Notes: a model not told the origin generated them from the letters alone. A stretch of 49,845 nt of DNA from Ectobacillus antri (GCF_003852715.1 NZ_RIAV01000022.1:1-49845); one strand, 5' to 3'; counted from the first letter of the stretch, positions 41,986 to 49,845 are shown. Numbers and translations are program-made.

Positions 41986-43089
41986 TTATTTTGGATGAAT
42001 GCTATCAGCTAATCGTTCGCCTGCAAAAGCTACATCGTCGCTTGGAAAAAGCAGTGGAAACAACAACTCAGCAACGCGATACGCTTCTTCTAAATGTGGA
42101 TAGCCAGATAAGATAAACGTATCAATGCCAAGTGCTTCGTACTCCCGAATTCTCTCAACCACTGTTTCTGGGTCACCCACAAGTGCCGTTCCTGCACCGG
42201 CACGTACAAGACCAACACCCGCCCATAAATTTGGACTAATTTCCAAGTCGTTGCGATTTCCGCTGTGGAGGGCTAGCATTCGTCTTTGCCCTTCTGATTC
42301 GTGTTGTTGTAGCGCTTTTTGTGCTGCAGCCACCGTTTCATCATCAACATGACGAATAAGCGCATGAGCCGCATCCCACGCCTCGTCTGCTGTTTCACGT
42401 ACAATCACATGCAGTCGAATTCCAAACCTAACCGTTCGCCCGTATCTTGCCGCAAGTTGTTGTACATGTGTGATTTTCTCTTTAACTGCCGCTGGTGGCT
42501 CTCCCCATGTTAAATACACATCTACATGCTTAGCTGCAACTTCCTTTGCGATAGCAGAGGAACCCCCAAAATACAGGGGTGGATATGGAGACTGTACAGG
42601 GGGATATACATTTTTACCGCCCTTAATATGAAAATGCTCTCCTTCAAAGTTCACCTCTTCGCCGTTTAACAAGTTACGCCACACACTTAAAAACTCGTCA
42701 GTAACGAGATAACGCTCTGCATGACTCAGGTGAATCCCATCTGCCCCATGCTCTGCTGGACTACTGCCAGTCACCACATTGACAAGTAAACGACCACCAG
42801 ACAACCTGTCAAAAGTGGATGCCATCCGGGCCGCAACCGTCGGGGACATAAGGCCGGGACGAAGCGCGACCAGAAACTTCATCCGCTTTGTCACACTCAG
42901 TAGAGAAGATGCTGTAATCCACGCATCTTCACATGACTGCCCTGTCGGTAGCAATGCACCGTGAAAGCCTAATTGATCAACCGCCTGCGCAATTTGTTTT
43001 AAGTACACATACGTCGCAGGCCGACCTCCCTTTTTCGTCCCCAAATACCTGCTGTCCCCACTTGTCGGCAAAAACCAAAGCACTTCCAT
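41986..43089 (-). CDS. ssuD: FMNH2-dependent alkanesulfonate monooxygenase (SsuD-like)
   Basis: 367 residues of the luciferase-like (LLM) class. Long stretches agree with E. coli SsuD as I recall it: [71 protein letters not shown] and [23 protein letters not shown]. It frees sulfite from alkanesulfonates using reduced FMN. The start at 43089 (MEVLWFLPT) has GGGAGAG upstream; the frame extends to 43173. A promoter and a terminator-like hairpin lie in front. The partner flavin reductase SsuE and the usual ssuABC are not here. Confidence 0.9.
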   Translation of the reverse strand: MEVLWFLPTSGDSRYLGTKKGGRPATYVYLKQIAQAVDQLGFHGALLPTGQSCEDAWITASSLLSVTKRMKFLVALRPGLMSPTVAARMASTFDRLSGGRLLVNVVTGSSPAEHGADGIHLSHAERYLVTDEFLSVWRNLLNGEEVNFEGEHFHIKGGKNVYPPVQSPYPPLYFGGSSAIAKEVAAKHVDVYLTWGEPPAAVKEKITHVQQLAARYGRTVRFGIRLHVIVRETADEAWDAAHALIRHVDDETVAAAQKALQQHESEGQRRMLALHSGNRNDLEISPNLWAGVGLVRAGAGTALVGDPETVVERIREYEALGIDTFILSGYPHLEEAYRVAELLFPLLFPSDDVAFAGERLADSIHPK

Positions 43090-43116
43090 CGTTAACTCTC
43101 CCTTCCCCCAACAAAA

Positions 43117-43155
43117 AAGGCGCACGTCATCCACAAAGTGAATGCTGTGCGCCTT
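43117..43155 (-). terminator. Leader terminator upstream of ssuD
   Basis: AAGGCGCACAGC and its partner GTGCGCCTT make a strong stem followed by TTTTTTG on the minus strand, between the promoter and the ssuD start. It may be a regulated attenuator. Confidence 0.75.
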
Positions 43156-43194
43156 CAGTTGACTGATAAGCAATATATAAATCTAGTTTCTCTT

Positions 43195-43223
43195 ATTTTA
43201 TTTATACTATTCCTATATGTCAA
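43195..43223 (-). promoter_or_regulatory. Sigma-A promoter for the ssuD operon
   Basis: On the minus strand, TTGACA (43218-43223) and TAAAAT (43195-43200) are 17 bp apart. Confidence 0.7.
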
Positions 43224-43264
43224 CTACGCTTTTGTGTATGTAATAAATAATTTACAAATAAGAA

Positions 43265-43293
43265 AGAGGCAATCACAAAGATTGCCCCTCTAG
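43265..43293 (-). terminator. Rho-independent terminator
   Basis: GGGGCAATC-TTTGT-GATTGCCTC stem with a T-rich tail, after the PH-domain gene. Confidence 0.8.
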
Positions 43294-43294
43294 A

Positions 43295-43669
43295 TTACCG
43301 CAACACATACGCTGCCAAAACACTCTGCAACTCATAAATGTTCAAGTTCTTGTTAAACTGCTTTTGAATCATACCGCCGCCGGAAATCCAGATTTTCAGT
43401 TCTGCGTCAAGGTCGAAGCTGCCGGCTGTTTCAATGCTAAAATGCGTGATGCTTCGATATGGTACGGAGTGATACTCTGTTTTCTTGCCCGTAATGCCCT
43501 GCTTGTCGACTAAAATGAGGCGCTTATCTGTAAAGATAAACATATCGCGAATTAAGCGGTATGCCTTTTCCACCTGCTCACCTGCAGCAAGAATGTTGCT
43601 AAATTCCTTTTGTACATCCTGTACACTCACCTCTGACGCGTTGCCCATGATACCATCTAAAAATCCCAT
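43295..43669 (-). CDS. Bacterial PH-domain protein
   Basis: 124 residues, the length of single PH-domain (bPH) proteins such as YvbH-like. Core strands: MFIFTDKRLILVDKQGITGKK in parts FTDKRLILVD and GITGKKTEY, then YRSITHFSIETAG and ELKIWISGGG. Cytoplasmic; function not known. Monocistronic with its own terminator. Confidence 0.8.
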   Translation of the reverse strand: MGFLDGIMGNASEVSVQDVQKEFSNILAAGEQVEKAYRLIRDMFIFTDKRLILVDKQGITGKKTEYHSVPYRSITHFSIETAGSFDLDAELKIWISGGGMIQKQFNKNLNIYELQSVLAAYVLR

Positions 43670-43764
43670 ATGTATCGCCTCCTTCTATAATTATAGTACC
43701 TTATAACTATATGCCGGTACGAAAATAGATTTGACGCTTTTCGCTGTGAATGCTAGAATTTTAG

Positions 43765-43930
43765 TTAATTGAATCATCCGTTAGGTGAGGCTCCTGTATA
43801 GAGACACGCTGCTGCCCAAAAATGTCGAGAGACGCCAATGGGTCAACAGGAAAGATCGGACTAAGGTCTTTTTTAATGTAGCTGGTTTGTAACCTATGCT
43901 ATACAGTGCTAAAACTCAACGAGGGAGAAG
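43765..43930 (+). promoter_or_regulatory. M-box (Mg2+) riboswitch
   Basis: The conserved blocks TTAGGTGAGGCTCCTGTATA, ACACGCTGCTGCCC, AAATGTCGAGAGACGCCAAT and GGGTCAACAG are all present in order, as in the ykoK leader. It senses Mg2+ and controls corA downstream. Confidence 0.95.
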
Positions 43931-43974
43931 CGCAGACTGCTTACGATAAGTAGTTTCTTTTTGTTGCACAAACA

Positions 43975-44011
43975 GCCTTTACTCCCTTTAGAGTGAAGGC
44001 CTTTATTTTTT
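43975..44011 (+). terminator. M-box attenuator terminator
   Basis: GCCTTTACTC-CCTTTA-GAGTGAAGGC stem then TTTATTTTTT. GGGAG at about 43922 can pair with CTCCC in the left arm, a possible antiterminator. Confidence 0.85.
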
Positions 44012-44025
44012 AGGAGGTGAAATAC

Positions 44026-44082
44026 ATGGACCCAGATAGTCCAACACATTCATATAGCAAGCGAGGTCCATGTTTCATCTGA
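44026..44082 (+). CDS. Short leader ORF between M-box and corA (18 aa)
   Basis: ATG with a near-perfect AGGAGGTGA 6 nt upstream; the product is MDPDSPTHSYSKRGPCFI. It sits between the attenuator and corA. Its start lies in one arm of a 9-bp inverted repeat (ACATGGACC 44024-44032 with GGTCCATGT 44065-44073). Such an arrangement suggests a regulatory leader peptide; no known family recognised. Confidence 0.55.
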   Translation: MDPDSPTHSYSKRGPCFI

Positions 44083-44084
44083 GC

Positions 44085-44112
44085 ATGTGCCTCGTATACG
44101 AGAGAGGTGCAT
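44085..44112 (+). promoter_or_regulatory. Hairpin masking the corA ribosome binding site
   Basis: ATGTGCCTC (44085-44093) can pair with GAGGTGCAT (44104-44112), with two G-T pairs. The right arm holds the corA Shine-Dalgarno sequence. Confidence 0.55.
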
Positions 44113-44116
44113 ATAT

Positions 44117-45088
44117 ATGATTAAAACATATCTATATAATGAAAAAACACAAAGCATGCAGCAGGATATTGCACTTGATGACATTCCATTCTACCTTGCG
44201 CATCCGCAAAACCTGCTGTGGATTGACTTATACGATATTAAAACTGATGAATTATATTTGATCGCAAAAACATTTGGCTTTCACCCGCTTGCAATTGAAG
44301 ACTGTCTCCACGACAGTCCGCGGGCAAAGGTGGATGATTATGATGCCTACAAGTTTTTCGTGTTCCACGCGCTCCGCTACAACGAAGAAAGTGATAATGA
44401 GATTACAACGCTTGAGCTAAACGTATTTCTTGGCTCAAATTATGTAGTGACGATTCATAAGAAAAAACAGCGCTGGCTTGGACAAATGGATGCCATTTGT
44501 TCCGTGAGTCCGAAATATATGAACCGCGGGGCTGACTTTTTGCTGTATACATTGATTGACGGCATTACTGACGAGTACTTCCCGATTTTAGATCGCATCG
44601 GTGTTCGTATTGACGAGCTTGAGGATGAAATGTACGATGAAGGCGTAAAAGAGGTGACAGAAGAGTTCTTGGCGCTTAAGCGAACCATTATCTTAATTCG
44701 CCGTGTTATTTTGCCGCAAAAACGAATCTTTTTAACGATGAACGGGCGATGGAAATTCGATATTCAAGAGCATAACATTCCCTTCTATGTGGACCTAATG
44801 GATCATATGGAACGAATTGTGGATTCCACAGAAACATACCGCGATCTCGTAAACAGTGCCCTGGATACGTATTATTCCATCATCAGCGCTAAGGCCAATG
44901 AAAAAATTAACGTACTGACGATGATTTCCACGATCATGCTGCCGCTTACGTTCGTAACTGGCTTTTTTGGAATGAACGTACCGCTTCCGTATCAGGATTC
45001 ACCGTTTGCTACTGTAGTTATCTTTTTGAGCCTAGTGCTGCTCACCTATGGTATGTGGCGCTATTTTAAAAAGAATGAGTTGTTGTGA
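44117..45088 (+). CDS. corA: Magnesium/cobalt transporter CorA
   Basis: 323 residues. Cytoplasmic N-domain, long stalk helix, and two C-terminal membrane helices with the pore motif GMNVPLP. The start at 44117 (MIKTYLYN) has GAGAGGTG 8 nt upstream; the frame is open to 44087. An M-box leader controls it, so it should be made when Mg2+ is low. Confidence 0.95.
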   Translation: MIKTYLYNEKTQSMQQDIALDDIPFYLAHPQNLLWIDLYDIKTDELYLIAKTFGFHPLAIEDCLHDSPRAKVDDYDAYKFFVFHALRYNEESDNEITTLELNVFLGSNYVVTIHKKKQRWLGQMDAICSVSPKYMNRGADFLLYTLIDGITDEYFPILDRIGVRIDELEDEMYDEGVKEVTEEFLALKRTIILIRRVILPQKRIFLTMNGRWKFDIQEHNIPFYVDLMDHMERIVDSTETYRDLVNSALDTYYSIISAKANEKINVLTMISTIMLPLTFVTGFFGMNVPLPYQDSPFATVVIFLSLVLLTYGMWRYFKKNELL

Positions 45089-45119
45089 AGACCTGAGACA
45101 AGCCGCTCAGGTCTTTTTG
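45089..45119 (+). terminator. Rho-independent terminator after corA
   Basis: AGACCTGAG-ACAAGCCG-CTCAGGTCT stem followed by TTTTTG. Confidence 0.9.
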
Positions 45120-45225
45120 TATGTATTTCATTTTTTCGAATGCAGCATCACTGACTTGTACCGGTTGAATTACGATATTCATTTGAACCCTCTTACGTTT
45201 CTTCATATCTTCTCCTCCGGATACT

Positions 45226-45774
45226 TCAATTATCAATATATCCTAAAGATATAGCTTCCTCTCGCAGCAAGCCCATTCGAATAGAATCATAGTATGCACC
45301 GTCATAATAGCGGCATTTCCGCATACGTCCCTCCATAGTCATGCCTAACTTTTCACCAACCTTCATCATGCGCTCGTTACCGGACCACGTTGTGTATCCA
45401 ACGCGTACAAGCGGCATCGTTGCAAACAGATGAGAAATCCACATCCGCAGCGCCCTCGTTCCGTAGCCCCCGCTCCAAAATGCCGGATCATAGATACCGA
45501 TGCCCATCTCAAGCCAGCGTGACGGCTCATGCTCCCAATAATAGGACACTGTTCCGATTACTTGGTCGCGTACCGTAATCACCCAGCGCTCATCCTTACC
45601 AATCCACTTCTCTCGATCTGCGATGAACGACTCGTACGGTACATGGACATGCGGAAAATACGGTGCGTCCCATTTTTTCCACTCAGGTTCTTGTTCCTCA
45701 TATAAAAGTGTCCAAAGTATATCCATATCACCTGGTTCAACAGGTCTAATCGTAACTTCATTGTCTTGATACAT
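45226..45774 (-). CDS. GNAT-family N-acetyltransferase
   Basis: 182 residues. RPVEPGDMDILW start, acetyl-CoA loop in FWSGGYGTRALRMW, then NERMMKVGEKLGMTMEGRMR typical of RimJ/RimL-like enzymes. The start at 45774 has AAAGGAGAA upstream. Substrate unknown. Confidence 0.88.
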   Translation of the reverse strand: MYQDNEVTIRPVEPGDMDILWTLLYEEQEPEWKKWDAPYFPHVHVPYESFIADREKWIGKDERWVITVRDQVIGTVSYYWEHEPSRWLEMGIGIYDPAFWSGGYGTRALRMWISHLFATMPLVRVGYTTWSGNERMMKVGEKLGMTMEGRMRKCRYYDGAYYDSIRMGLLREEAISLGYIDN

Positions 45775-45802
45775 CTTATTCTCCTTTCGTTGATTACTTA
45801 TC

Positions 45803-45901
45803 AAATTAGCAAGTTTGACAGGTTATTTGGCAAGTTTGAGGATGAATCTGGCGAGTTTGATGATTTATTTGGCGAGTTTTCACATGAATTTGGCAACTGT
45901 C
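45803..45901 (+). repeat. 21-bp-period repeat, type A (4-5 units)
   Basis: Units begin AAATTAGCAAGTTTG, ATTTGGCAAGTTTGAGG, ATCTGGCGAGTTTGATG, ATTTGGCGAGTTTTCAC and ATTTGGCAACTG at 21-bp steps. It lies between the GNAT start and the phosphatase stop. Confidence 0.7.
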
Positions 45902-46351
45902 CTATAGGTTTCTTACAAGCACAGGCATAGCTTCATATATTTCATCAACCATACGCTCAATACTCTTCAAGTATGTACCAGCTGAGTCTGGCGGCGGCAC
46001 CGTGACCGATTGTGATTCATTTTTGTAAATTTCATAAAACAGTGGTACCGAGCGGTTGTATTGCGTTTTGATATAATCTTGATGCTCGCGGCCCATGGCT
46101 ACGACCACGTCATACTTATCTAGCATGTCTTCAGAAAATGGCGTTCGTGTAAAAGCGGATGTATCAATGCCCAGCTCCGCCATACGCTTAAAATGAATGT
46201 CTGAAAAGCGGCTTACATCGCTGTCTGCTTTAAAGCCCGCAGCAGCAACTGTAAGAGGTAAGTTATGCTTTTGCATATAATCACGCAGACAAAACTCTGC
46301 CGTAATGCTGCGCGTGTAGTTATCGGTACAAAGAAAAAGAATATGTTTCAT
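45902..46351 (-). CDS. Low-molecular-weight protein-tyrosine-phosphatase-like protein
   Basis: 149 residues. P-loop C8-TDNYT-R14-S at the N-terminus (ILFLCTDNYTRS). The general-acid loop near PPPDSAGT has DS where DP is usual. The start at 46351 (MKHILFLC) is the natural family start; the frame extends to 46405 into the upstream lipoprotein gene. Could also be arsenate-reductase-like. Confidence 0.85.
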   Translation of the reverse strand: MKHILFLCTDNYTRSITAEFCLRDYMQKHNLPLTVAAAGFKADSDVSRFSDIHFKRMAELGIDTSAFTRTPFSEDMLDKYDVVVAMGREHQDYIKTQYNRSVPLFYEIYKNESQSVTVPPPDSAGTYLKSIERMVDEIYEAMPVLVRNL

Positions 46352-46373
46352 GTTAACAGCTCCAATCCGTGAT

Positions 46374-46760
46374 TTAAGGAAGAACGCGAACGGAGTAAGC
46401 GCCATTTTTTGGTGCCCGCTCCACTAAGATTTCAATGTCTTGCCCGTCTTCTGTTTGCACCGTGCCTTGCATAGAAGCCGATGCATCACTATCATTTCTG
46501 ATACCAATATTTTGCTGTCCCTTATACCATTTCAAGTGTTTACCTTTTGTATAGATGCTACCAATGCCTATGCTATCCTCACTTTTATAAAATACAAGTA
46601 AGTTATCGTCGACCTGCTGTGTTTCTATAACATCCGCTTCTGTAATCTGTTCTGCACGAAACCCTTGCTTCATTGCATCTTGAAGGGTATTTGGTTCTTC
46701 GGAAACAACTTTACAGGCACTTAGTAGTAAGAGAAGATTGAGCATCCATTTCTTTTTCAT
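46374..46760 (-). CDS. Hypothetical lipoprotein
   Basis: 128 residues with a lipobox LLLLSAC and no recognised domain. It ends with a beta-rich segment (DIEILVERAPKNGAYSVRVLP). Upstream of the phosphatase on the same strand, probably co-transcribed. AGGGGTGG precedes the ATG. Confidence 0.65.
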   Translation of the reverse strand: MKKKWMLNLLLLLSACKVVSEEPNTLQDAMKQGFRAEQITEADVIETQQVDDNLLVFYKSEDSIGIGSIYTKGKHLKWYKGQQNIGIRNDSDASASMQGTVQTEDGQDIEILVERAPKNGAYSVRVLP

Positions 46761-46811
46761 TTAACCACCCCTTTTTACTGATTATACAAAATTTTTAAAA
46801 TATATTACATA

Positions 46812-46842
46812 AAAAAGCAGAAGCCTACTCGGGCTTCTGCTT
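46812..46842. terminator. Rho-independent terminator
   Basis: AAAGCAGAAGCC-TACTC-GGGCTTCTGCTTT, with a T-run on the minus strand. Confidence 0.85.
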
Positions 46843-46854
46843 TCATATCCTTAT

Positions 46855-47083
46855 TTGATCTCACTGTATTTCTGCAAAGCGTCCTTTACCTTTTTCGAAT
46901 CAGCTTTAACTTGTTTAACTCTTCCTGCTGCTCCGAAGAGATCTTGTAGTGCTGCAGCGCATGCGAGTACGAAATTTTTAACTGCTTATAAATGTCTCGC
47001 TCTCCCAATACATCTGCTAGCATATTGGTGTACGCTGGATATGTATCAAACAGCGTTCCGTCAAAATCCCATAAAATATTCAT
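46855..47083 (-). pseudogene. HAD-family hydrolase remnant
   Basis: Starts as a proper HAD enzyme (MNILWDFDGTLFDTYP, the DxDGT nucleophile motif) but stops after 65 residues, where a usual member has about 200. Past the stop another frame reads KKVKDALQKYSEIK, so a deletion and frameshift seem to have joined two pieces. Motifs II-IV are missing; not functional. Confidence 0.7.
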
Positions 47084-47101
47084 ATCAGCACTCTTCTCTT
47101 G

Positions 47102-47824
47102 TTAGTTGACTTGATGAAACACCCGCAAAATAAATGCCCGGTCTGGCACCCCTAATTGCTCATACGATGCCAAAAATTCCTCTTTCTCATATATCGCGGC
47201 GCACAGCTCTACTTCAATCGTAGCTCCTACGGTCACAATCGCATAGGGCGCGAACCCGCCGCAGCCGAGCGCACCTGGATTAATGTACCTCGGACTTGTG
47301 CTTCGAAAATCATGTACAGGATGGTGGTGACCAAAACAGATGCAATCGGCCTCGCAATTAGCAAAGAGCTGCCGCATGTTTGCGAGCGTGGGCTCGACAA
47401 TTGCACTGAACGGATCGTCGCTAATGGGCGCATCTGGTTTCGCGAGCTGATAGTGCATAAATAAAAAACGATGCCCCTGTATCTCCTGCTGAATCGTGCG
47501 CGGTAAAGCGGCTAGCTTAGGAATGAACACCGGATTCAGCCGCTCTGCAATCCACTGATGATGCTCTCTCGCCTGCGCATGACTTTGAGGGTACATCTCT
47601 CCTTTTACAAGTGCCAATACGGCTTCATCATGGTTGCCGGTCACCATCGTCACATCATGTCGCGCAAACAACATGTCCAGCACTTCATTCGTATCAGGCC
47701 CAATCGCAATCATATCACCTAAGCAATATATATGCTCAATATCTCTCATCCTATCAATCTCATGTAAAACGGCACGCAAAGCAGGTGCGTTGCCGTGAAT
47801 GTCTGTCATGACTGCAAATCGCAA
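47102..47824 (-). CDS. Metallophosphoesterase (YfcE-like)
   Basis: About 240 residues. Calcineurin-like motifs in order: DIHGN, GDMIAIGPD, GNHDE, and GHHHPVHDF. A TTG at 47824 with AAGGTGA upstream gives the family-typical start (RFAVMTDIHGN). The ATG at 47872 is an alternative with a weaker ribosome binding site. It hydrolyses phosphodiesters or phosphomonoesters; target unknown. Confidence 0.85.
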   Translation of the reverse strand: MRFAVMTDIHGNAPALRAVLHEIDRMRDIEHIYCLGDMIAIGPDTNEVLDMLFARHDVTMVTGNHDEAVLALVKGEMYPQSHAQAREHHQWIAERLNPVFIPKLAALPRTIQQEIQGHRFLFMHYQLAKPDAPISDDPFSAIVEPTLANMRQLFANCEADCICFGHHHPVHDFRSTSPRYINPGALGCGGFAPYAIVTVGATIEVELCAAIYEKEEFLASYEQLGVPDRAFILRVFHQVN

Positions 47825-47966
47825 GACTTCACCTTCTTTTTTATCAATCAATTCACTTACATATTTCAACATAAATAGCCAATTCCCCTGCTATTTCGTG
47901 CTATAATTGCAATATTACAAACATGCTATACTGAGACTGAAGCAAATACAGTCAGGAGTGTTGTAA

Positions 47967-48290
47967 GTGCTGCAAGCAACTTTGATATTTTTGTTAGCTG
48001 GCTTAGCTGAAATTGGCGGCGGTTATTTGATGTGGCAATGGCTTCGTGAAGGTGCCTCAGGCTGGCTGGGATTGTTGGGCAGCATAGCACTTGTGCTGTA
48101 CGGTATTATTGCCACCTGGCAGGCGTTTCCTAGCTTTGGTCGCGTGTATGCAGCCTATGGCGGCGTATTCATTGTAATGAGCCTGTTTTGGGGCTGGCTG
48201 ATCGATAAAAAAACACCAGATACATACGATTGGCTGGGCGGCGTGATTTGTATCGTTGGCGTCTGTGTGATGCTGTGGCCAAGAAACTGA
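47967..48290 (+). CDS. YnfA/UPF0060-family membrane protein
   Basis: 107 residues, four helices, with [20 protein letters not shown] and [21 protein letters not shown], the UPF0060 signature. GTG start with CAGGAGTG upstream. Related to small multidrug resistance transporters; function not known. Own terminator follows. Confidence 0.92.
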   Translation: MLQATLIFLLAGLAEIGGGYLMWQWLREGASGWLGLLGSIALVLYGIIATWQAFPSFGRVYAAYGGVFIVMSLFWGWLIDKKTPDTYDWLGGVICIVGVCVMLWPRN

Positions 48291-48293
48291 TGG

Positions 48294-48325
48294 AAAAAGC
48301 ACTGTCGAGGGACAGTGCTTTTTCT
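48294..48325 (+). terminator. Rho-independent terminator
   Basis: AAAAAGCACTGTC-GAGG-GACAGTGCTTTTT; may work both ways, between convergent genes. Confidence 0.9.
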
Positions 48326-49323
48326 TATGCGATTTCCTCTACTGGGTGCTCCTGCGGCTTGGCGAAATAATAGCCTTGAAACAAGTCGTAGCCCAGTGCT
48401 TGTAGATACGCAAGGTCCTCCTCTGCTTCTACCCCTTCCGCTAAAGCGAGAGCATGCATACCGCGTGCCGCTTCTAACACGCGCTTTGCCATATCCTGCT
48501 TGCTTGCATCCGTGCTGACGCCGTTAGTAAACTCAATTGCTAGTTTGACAATATCTGGCCGCAAATCCTCCAGCAGCTCGATATTGTTATAGCCAGTGCC
48601 TACGTCATCAAGCGCGTATTTAAAGCCGTGATCTCTGTAGTAGCGTAAAATTCGCTTAAGATGGGCAATGTCTTTCACTTTGTCTGTCTCAACGACCTCA
48701 AATACAATTTGCGCGGGATCCATGTTTAATTCTTCAATTAACTGAATTGTCGTCGCTAAACAATGCTCAGGTACGTAAATCGATGTTGGAATAAAATTAA
48801 TAAACAATAGTTTATCTGTCACACCGCTGGCATTTTGAATAGAAGCCAAGCGACACGCTCTGTCCAAAGCAAAAAGGCGATTGCGCACGCGCGCCGCTTC
48901 AAATAAGGTAAATGGCGGAATGAGACGATCATCCTCTCCAATGCCCCGTGAAAGCAGCTCGTGACCGATAACTTCTCCCTGTCTGCTGACAATGGGCTGA
49001 TAATGCGTGCAAATGCGACGCTCTTGAATGATATCATCAATCCAAGCTGCTTCTCTTTCTGCGACAAATTCACGAATGGGCTTATACGCTTCTCCTTGCC
49101 CTTGCGCAAACACCGTATCAGCACCGCCGTGTATGTCTAAATAATCCATGACACTAAAAAAGATATGTTCTTCCATCCACATGGTTTGTGTATCTATATG
49201 TATAAAATCAGTAGCCGCAAAACTGCTAAAATACACAGCTAGTTTTTCTGCTACTATGTCGTCCTTTATATGTACGCGATAACCACGCTTTGTAATCTGG
49301 CAGACGTCACATACTTGTCTCAT
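48325..49323 (-). CDS. EAL-domain protein (probable c-di-GMP phosphodiesterase)
   Basis: 332 residues. The first about 100 residues (with CDVC near the start) are a poorly known N-domain. The EAL domain follows: HYQPIV, GHELLSRG (ELL for EAL), FINFIP, VFEVVETD, ALDDVGTGYNN, IVKLAIEF and AEGVE. The metal and catalytic residues look kept, so activity is plausible. Cytoplasmic; it lowers cyclic di-GMP and so favours motility over biofilm. Confidence 0.88.
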   Translation of the reverse strand: MRQVCDVCQITKRGYRVHIKDDIVAEKLAVYFSSFAATDFIHIDTQTMWMEEHIFFSVMDYLDIHGGADTVFAQGQGEAYKPIREFVAEREAAWIDDIIQERRICTHYQPIVSRQGEVIGHELLSRGIGEDDRLIPPFTLFEAARVRNRLFALDRACRLASIQNASGVTDKLLFINFIPTSIYVPEHCLATTIQLIEELNMDPAQIVFEVVETDKVKDIAHLKRILRYYRDHGFKYALDDVGTGYNNIELLEDLRPDIVKLAIEFTNGVSTDASKQDMAKRVLEAARGMHALALAEGVEAEEDLAYLQALGYDLFQGYYFAKPQEHPVEEIA

Positions 49324-49434
49324 CTTAGTATTCCTTTCTCTTAAAACATTATATTTGTATTATAAGATTATAAGACTGTCATTGTATAGAGGATGTTTTT
49401 TACTTCTATTGAATAACATAACAGGAGATGTTAT

Positions 49435-49593
49435 ATGAAACCGTTAGCTCTACTGCTTATCTTGCTTACCGGCTGCACCTCACAAACGACCACGCCCATG
49501 CAAACAAATCAAACCGCCTTAAGCATCTACAAACACAATGATTCTATTGTACTTTTCCAATTCGGGCAAATTGTTCATCTTATGATAGGCTAA
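49435..49593 (+). CDS. Small lipoprotein (52 aa)
   Basis: ATG at 49435 with AGGAGAT upstream. Begins MKPLALLLILLTGCTS with a clear lipobox; the mature part is only about 40 residues. No family recognised. Confidence 0.6.
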   Translation: MKPLALLLILLTGCTSQTTTPMQTNQTALSIYKHNDSIVLFQFGQIVHLMIG

Positions 49594-49604
49594 CTTCATA
49601 CTTA

Positions 49605-49771
49605 TATCATTAGTGCTGAGACCCCCCTTGCTTCAGCTATGGGGATGAAAGGTACTTAGGATGGGCGTTGGCTTCAGCCAATGTAACCATCCTACATTTT
49701 CACTCTGTTCGTTAGATAAATCTATAAAAAAATAACATATTTTTGATAAAACGTTGTTAGAGGTGATAGCA
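49605..49771 (+). mobile_element. IS200/IS605 left end with hairpins
   Basis: AGGATGG (about 49658) pairs with CCATCCT (about 49687), enclosing TTGGC/GCCAA. CCCC near 49620 faces GGGG near 49641. The folded end directly precedes the tnpA start. Confidence 0.6.
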
Positions 49772-49845
49772 GTGAGTAGAACTGTTCAAAGCAACTCTAA
49801 CATCACATTTGATTGCAAATATCATGTCGTGTTCTGCCCAAAGTA
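49772..49845 (+). CDS. tnpA: IS200/IS605 transposase TnpA, partial (N-terminus)
   Basis: GTG at 49772 with AGAGGTGAT upstream. The frame runs off the window after about 24 codons and reads ITFDCKYHVVFCPK, the hallmark N-terminus of TnpA. It differs from the copy at the left edge, so it is another element of the same family. Confidence 0.85.
   Translation, partial: MSRTVQSNSNITFDCKYHVVFCPK

Noticed and set aside
39075-43089. Full sulfoquinovose (sulfo-ASMO) pathway
   Set aside because: The monooxygenase agrees far better with SsuD, and no glycosidase, flavin reductase or ketoreductase lies beside it.

Overview
The window reads as chromosomal DNA of a Firmicute of the Bacillaceae (Bacillus cereus/Ectobacillus-like). 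The reasons are strong AGGAGG-type ribosome binding sites, frequent GTG/TTG starts, S-box, B12 and M-box leaders, and a gene set typical of Bacillus (paiB, bdbDC, csoR-copZ, a KapD-like exonuclease). Species cannot be fixed from the sequence alone.

Left edge (1-3.5 kb): a cut-off IS200/IS605 tnpA, a WYL-domain regulator, a 5'-truncated SNF2 helicase and small unknown ORFs. This is a remnant-rich junction.

3.57-19.8 kb is an AT-rich, one-direction (minus) island that looks like a specialised-metabolite gene cluster. In transcription order it holds a HemN/HemW-like radical SAM enzyme, a NUDIX hydrolase, an Sfp-type phosphopantetheinyl transferase, an acyl-AMP ligase, a free acyl carrier protein, [two insertion sequences], a Gfo/Idh/MocA-like oxidoreductase, a PaaK/CapK-like adenylating enzyme, an A-PCP-C NRPS, an ATP-grasp ligase, an MFS transporter and a TatD-family hydrolase. 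Most neighbours overlap or lie a few bases apart. An IS1111/IS110-type element and an IS4/IS5-type DDE element sit between the ACP and oxidoreductase genes. I do not recognise this gene combination from any characterised pathway, and it is the best candidate for an undescribed system here. A frameshifted, truncated HhH gene marks the right junction (19.9-20.4 kb).

20.4-31 kb is ordinary chromosome with higher GC: a coiled-coil envelope protein, PaiB, an SRPBCC protein, a DEDDh exonuclease, an MBL-fold hydrolase, a DUF1272 protein, a CPBP protease and metE. MetE sits behind a tandem SAM-I plus cobalamin riboswitch leader. A DUF4397 surface protein with an MPKTG sorting signal is followed by its probable sortase.

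31-36 kb is metal homeostasis: copZ, csoR and a His-rich secreted protein diverge from an ArsR/CadC regulator and a Cd/Zn P-type ATPase. 36-43 kb holds a choline-binding-repeat protein, the operon sco-bdbD-bdbC, and an operon in which an SsuD-like monooxygenase precedes a sugar-type ABC importer without its own ATPase.

43-49.8 kb: a PH-domain protein, an M-box riboswitch with a short leader ORF and corA, a GNAT acetyltransferase, a low-MW phosphatase, a lipoprotein, a HAD remnant, a metallophosphoesterase, a YnfA-like membrane protein, an EAL protein, a tiny lipoprotein and the start of another IS200/IS605 tnpA. Two families of short 21-bp-period repeats lie just 3' of several genes.
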